From Bacillota bacterium (GTDB lineage: Bacteria; Bacillota; Bacilli; Bacillales; Cytobacillaceae): a stretch of DNA of 8,989 nt. Below are positions 7,024-8,989 of this stretch, one piece after another. The translations under genes were made by a program, and so were the position numbers. The stretch covers positions 1 to 8,989 of the forward strand of contig JAUZPT010000102.1 of NCBI GenBank assembly GCA_030705745.1. The letters run 5' to 3'. Position 1 is the first letter of the stretch. Each line of letters begins with the position of its first letter. The notes under the pieces are model-generated. The model searched no databases and was not told the DNA's origin. It saw nothing but the letters and a program-made list of their open reading frames with translations.

Positions 7024-8121
7024 ATGATTAAGCCGCGCATACAATTAGAAGGAATGATTCCATTTCATCCGGGAGAATCGACCGAGGATTTGAAGATCCG
7101 GTATCAACTATCAAGCATTGATAAGATGTCAGATAATGAAAATCCTTACGGGACTTCGCCAAATGTTAAAGAGGCTATCAAAAAGAATCTAGATAATTTG
7201 AATTTTTATCCATCTGGAAATTGTTCGAAATTAGTCAATCTTCTCGCCGAATATCATCAACAGCCGATTGATCGATTTATCATTGGGAACGGTTCAGATG
7301 AACTCATTCACCTCTTGGCTAGAGCTTATATCAATCCTGGTGATGAAGCGGTTATGGCAGACGCAACTTTCCCTCGCTATCAGACCAATGTTCTGATAGA
7401 AGGTGGCAGGGCAGTAACGGTTCCATTAAAGGAAGGCTTCCATGATCTGGATGGCCTTGTAAAAGAAATTAATGAACAGACAAAGCTGGTTTTTATTTGC
7501 AATCCTAATAATCCGACAGGAACCATTGTTGGAAGGCAAAACCTGCTAAGTTTTATACAAACTGTTCCTCCGGATGTTTTGATAGTAGTGGATGAAGCAT
7601 ATGCTGAATATGTTACTTCCATTGATTATTTAGAAACGACTTCTGTGCTTGATCAATATCCTAATCTTGTCGTTTTACGAACTTTTTCAAAAATTTACGG
7701 ACTTGCAGGTTTGCGTGTTGGCTATGGAATGATGCACCCCGACATTGCAAAAGAACTCACGAAAGCAAAAGATGTTTTTAATGTCAATTATCTTGGCGAG
7801 CTAGCTGCAATGACCGCTTTGGAGGATCAGGATTTTATAAAGCAATCTTCATTCACAAATGCGGAGCAAAGAGAATATTTGTACAACCAGCTTCAACGCG
7901 CTGGCTTATCCCCTTTTCCGTCTGAAACAAATTTCTTGTTCATTCCATTAAAAGATCCGTCATCAGAACTTTACGAAGCGTTGTTGAAAAATGGTCTATT
8001 GGTCAAAATGATGTCACTGCCCGGTATACCATATGGAATGCGTGTCACTCTTGGGACTAAAGAGGTCAATCAACGCTTTTTGCAGGTAATGAATTTCTTT
8101 TCAAAAGAAAGTGTGGTGTAG
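7024..8121 (+). CDS. hisC: HisC-type aminotransferase (histidinol-phosphate / aromatic amino acid family)
   Basis: Class I/II PLP-dependent aminotransferase of 365 residues, the usual HisC length. Landmarks: ENPYG (39-43), GNGSDELI (88-95) for cofactor phosphate binding, NPNNPTG (160-166), Asp190 and Tyr193 in VDEAYAEY, the Schiff-base lysine Lys223 in TFSKIYGLAGLRVGYG, and the C-terminal MRVTLGT segment with the conserved Arg at about 340. By family, HisC enzymes transaminate histidinol phosphate, and several Bacillus members also take tyrosine and phenylalanine. Its place between hppD and an FAH-family gene, with no other his gene in view, suggests that here it converts tyrosine to 4-hydroxyphenylpyruvate, HppD's substrate (inference). 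ATG at 7024 follows AAGGAG at 7008-7013. The next gene starts 7 nt after the stop. Routine annotation would call this histidinol-phosphate transaminase, which may mislead on function. Confidence 0.92.
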   Translation: MIKPRIQLEGMIPFHPGESTEDLKIRYQLSSIDKMSDNENPYGTSPNVKEAIKKNLDNLNFYPSGNCSKLVNLLAEYHQQPIDRFIIGNGSDELIHLLARAYINPGDEAVMADATFPRYQTNVLIEGGRAVTVPLKEGFHDLDGLVKEINEQTKLVFICNPNNPTGTIVGRQNLLSFIQTVPPDVLIVVDEAYAEYVTSIDYLETTSVLDQYPNLVVLRTFSKIYGLAGLRVGYGMMHPDIAKELTKAKDVFNVNYLGELAAMTALEDQDFIKQSSFTNAEQREYLYNQLQRAGLSPFPSETNFLFIPLKDPSSELYEALLKNGLLVKMMSLPGIPYGMRVTLGTKEVNQRFLQVMNFFSKESVV

Positions 8122-8128
8122 GTATAAA

Positions 8129-8749
8129 ATGGAAATCACTCCTGAGCACCTTGAATGGAGGGAAGCGTATAAGCTGCTTGTCGGTTCGATTCTGCCAAGA
8201 CCGATTGCGTTTGTATCGACGGTTGATGCCAATGGAATAGCGAATGCCGCTCCATTCAGTTTTTTCACTGCCATTTGTGCCGATCCGATGATGATCTGCT
8301 TTTCTCCGATGAGAAGAGGAACAGATGGCTCAAAAAAAGATACGCTCGTTAATATTGAAAATACCGGGCAATTCGTCATCAATATTGTCAGTGAGGATAT
8401 GGCAGAAAAAATGAATGATTGTGCTGTCGAATACGACTCGGATATTGATGAAATCGATTTGTCAGGTTTGTCAAAAGAAACGAGTTTCATGGTCGTTCCC
8501 CCAAGGATAAAAGAATCCCTCGTTCACTTGGAATGTGAACTGGATCAGGTGCTTCATTTTGGTGAGCAAGCGGGTGGAGGCAGTCTCGTTATAGGTAAAG
8601 TAATACATGTAAACATACATGATGAACTATATGAAAAAGGCCGAATTGACAGTGAAAAGCTCAAACCAATCGGCAGAATGGCTGGGAATACGTATACAAA
8701 TCCGCTCGGCTCAATGTTTGAATTGATCCGAAAAACGGAAGTGAAGTGA
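8129..8749 (+). CDS. Flavin reductase-like FMN-binding split-barrel protein (DIM6/NTAB type)
   Basis: Predicted cytosolic FMN-binding protein of 206 residues from the ATG at 8129. An in-frame GTG at 8111 would add six residues, but it lies within the hisC gene without a Shine-Dalgarno, whereas AGGT at 8120-8123 is spaced for the ATG. The flavin-reductase-like signature is clear at the N-terminus: SILPRPIAFVSTVDANGIANAAPFS (20-44), then a FF-T motif, ADPMMICFSP (51-60), and KDTLVNIENTGQFVINIV (70-87). The C-terminal half with GxLVIGKV (about 151-158) and the GNTYTNP motif near 186-192 also matches the family. Related proteins act as reductases supplying FMNH2 to monooxygenases or as stand-alone flavoenzymes. 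No partner monooxygenase is in this window, so the step it performs in aromatic catabolism cannot be assigned. It is packed between hisC (7 nt) and the FAH-family gene (4 nt), so it is surely in the same operon. Confidence 0.88.
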   Translation: MEITPEHLEWREAYKLLVGSILPRPIAFVSTVDANGIANAAPFSFFTAICADPMMICFSPMRRGTDGSKKDTLVNIENTGQFVINIVSEDMAEKMNDCAVEYDSDIDEIDLSGLSKETSFMVVPPRIKESLVHLECELDQVLHFGEQAGGGSLVIGKVIHVNIHDELYEKGRIDSEKLKPIGRMAGNTYTNPLGSMFELIRKTEVK

Positions 8750-8753
8750 GCGA

Positions 8754-8989
8754 ATGAGATTTATAAGTTTTGAAAAAGAAAACGGTTTGTTTGGCTCAGG
8801 GCTATTAATTAAAGACAATTTAGTGGTTGATATGCATGAAGCAACAGATGGGCAGCTGCCTAAAAGTTTCCTGGAATTTCTCGATTGCAATGTAGCGTTA
8901 AGAACTATGGCAGAAGATTTAACCACTTTAACAGCTAAGAGCAAAGGCGTATATCCGCTAGATCGTATCAAGTTAATCGCCCCTCTTCC
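8754..8989 (+). CDS. Fumarylacetoacetate hydrolase family protein, N-terminal part (3'-truncated by window edge)
   Basis: The frame from ATG 8754 stays open to the last base: 78 complete codons. It begins MRFISFEKENGLFGSGLL, continues with a 'VVDMHEA' segment, and ends with LDRIKLIAPLP. This is the pattern of the small N-terminal domain of FAH-family proteins, where an L-AP-P motif leads into the catalytic domain. The metal-binding and catalytic residues lie beyond the window, so activity cannot be judged. In a homogentisate pathway the expected role is hydrolysis of fumarylacetoacetate (or maleylacetoacetate) to fumarate (or maleate) and acetoacetate. The FAH superfamily also includes acylpyruvate hydrolases and 2-hydroxyhepta-2,4-diene-1,7-dioate isomerases, so the substrate is inferred from the neighbours. 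The start is 4 nt after the previous stop, with only the weak AAGTGAG as ribosome binding site, which suggests translational coupling. Confidence 0.82.
   Translation, partial: MRFISFEKENGLFGSGLLIKDNLVVDMHEATDGQLPKSFLEFLDCNVALRTMAEDLTTLTAKSKGVYPLDRIKLIAPL

Noticed and set aside
8111..8128. GTG at 8111 as start of the flavin-reductase-like gene
   Set aside because: It overlaps the end of hisC, lacks a Shine-Dalgarno, and the added residues (MWCRYK) do not resemble the family N-terminus; ATG at 8129 is better placed.

Overview
The window looks like chromosomal DNA of a Bacillaceae-type Firmicute. By eye the GC is moderately low (roughly 40-45 %). Genes are tightly packed on one strand, several start with TTG or GTG, and the ribosome binding sites are strong AGGAGG/GGTGA sites 7-9 nt from the start. 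The first protein closely resembles the phenylalanine dehydrogenases known from Bacillus and Lysinibacillus. No mobile element, CRISPR array, rRNA or tRNA is visible, and all nine genes lie on the + strand.

Layout. (1) 1-929: the 3' three quarters or more of a phenylalanine dehydrogenase gene, whose start lies before the window. (2) 956-5731: a complete four-subunit 2-oxo acid dehydrogenase complex in the order E1alpha, E1beta, E2, E3. The genes overlap, abut or are separated by at most 13 nt. (3) 5732-5848: a 117-nt AT-rich gap with a good sigma-A-like promoter and a possible CodY box over the predicted start site. (4) 5849-6964: 4-hydroxyphenylpyruvate dioxygenase (hppD), followed by a stem-loop resembling an intrinsic terminator. 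(5) 7024-8749: a HisC-type aminotransferase and a flavin-reductase-like FMN split-barrel protein. (6) 8754 to the end: the N-terminus of a fumarylacetoacetate hydrolase family protein, cut by the window edge.

How the genes fit together. The right half is most of a tyrosine/homogentisate pathway: an aminotransferase makes 4-hydroxyphenylpyruvate, HppD makes homogentisate, and an FAH-family hydrolase acts at the end. Homogentisate dioxygenase is not in the window and would be expected downstream. The left half starts with phenylalanine to phenylpyruvate, followed immediately by a full 2-oxo acid dehydrogenase complex. The simplest reading is a dedicated arylpyruvate (phenylpyruvate) dehydrogenase complex giving phenylacetyl-CoA. 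This is inferred from gene order; the subunits themselves look like generic PDH/BCKDH-type proteins.

The most unusual molecular feature is in the E3 subunit. Its FAD site, redox disulfide and catalytic His/Glu pair are intact, but the glycine-rich NAD-binding motif is destroyed by separate substitutions in an open frame, and the acidic residue that usually binds the NAD ribose is a proline. This E3 may not pass electrons to NAD+ in the usual way.
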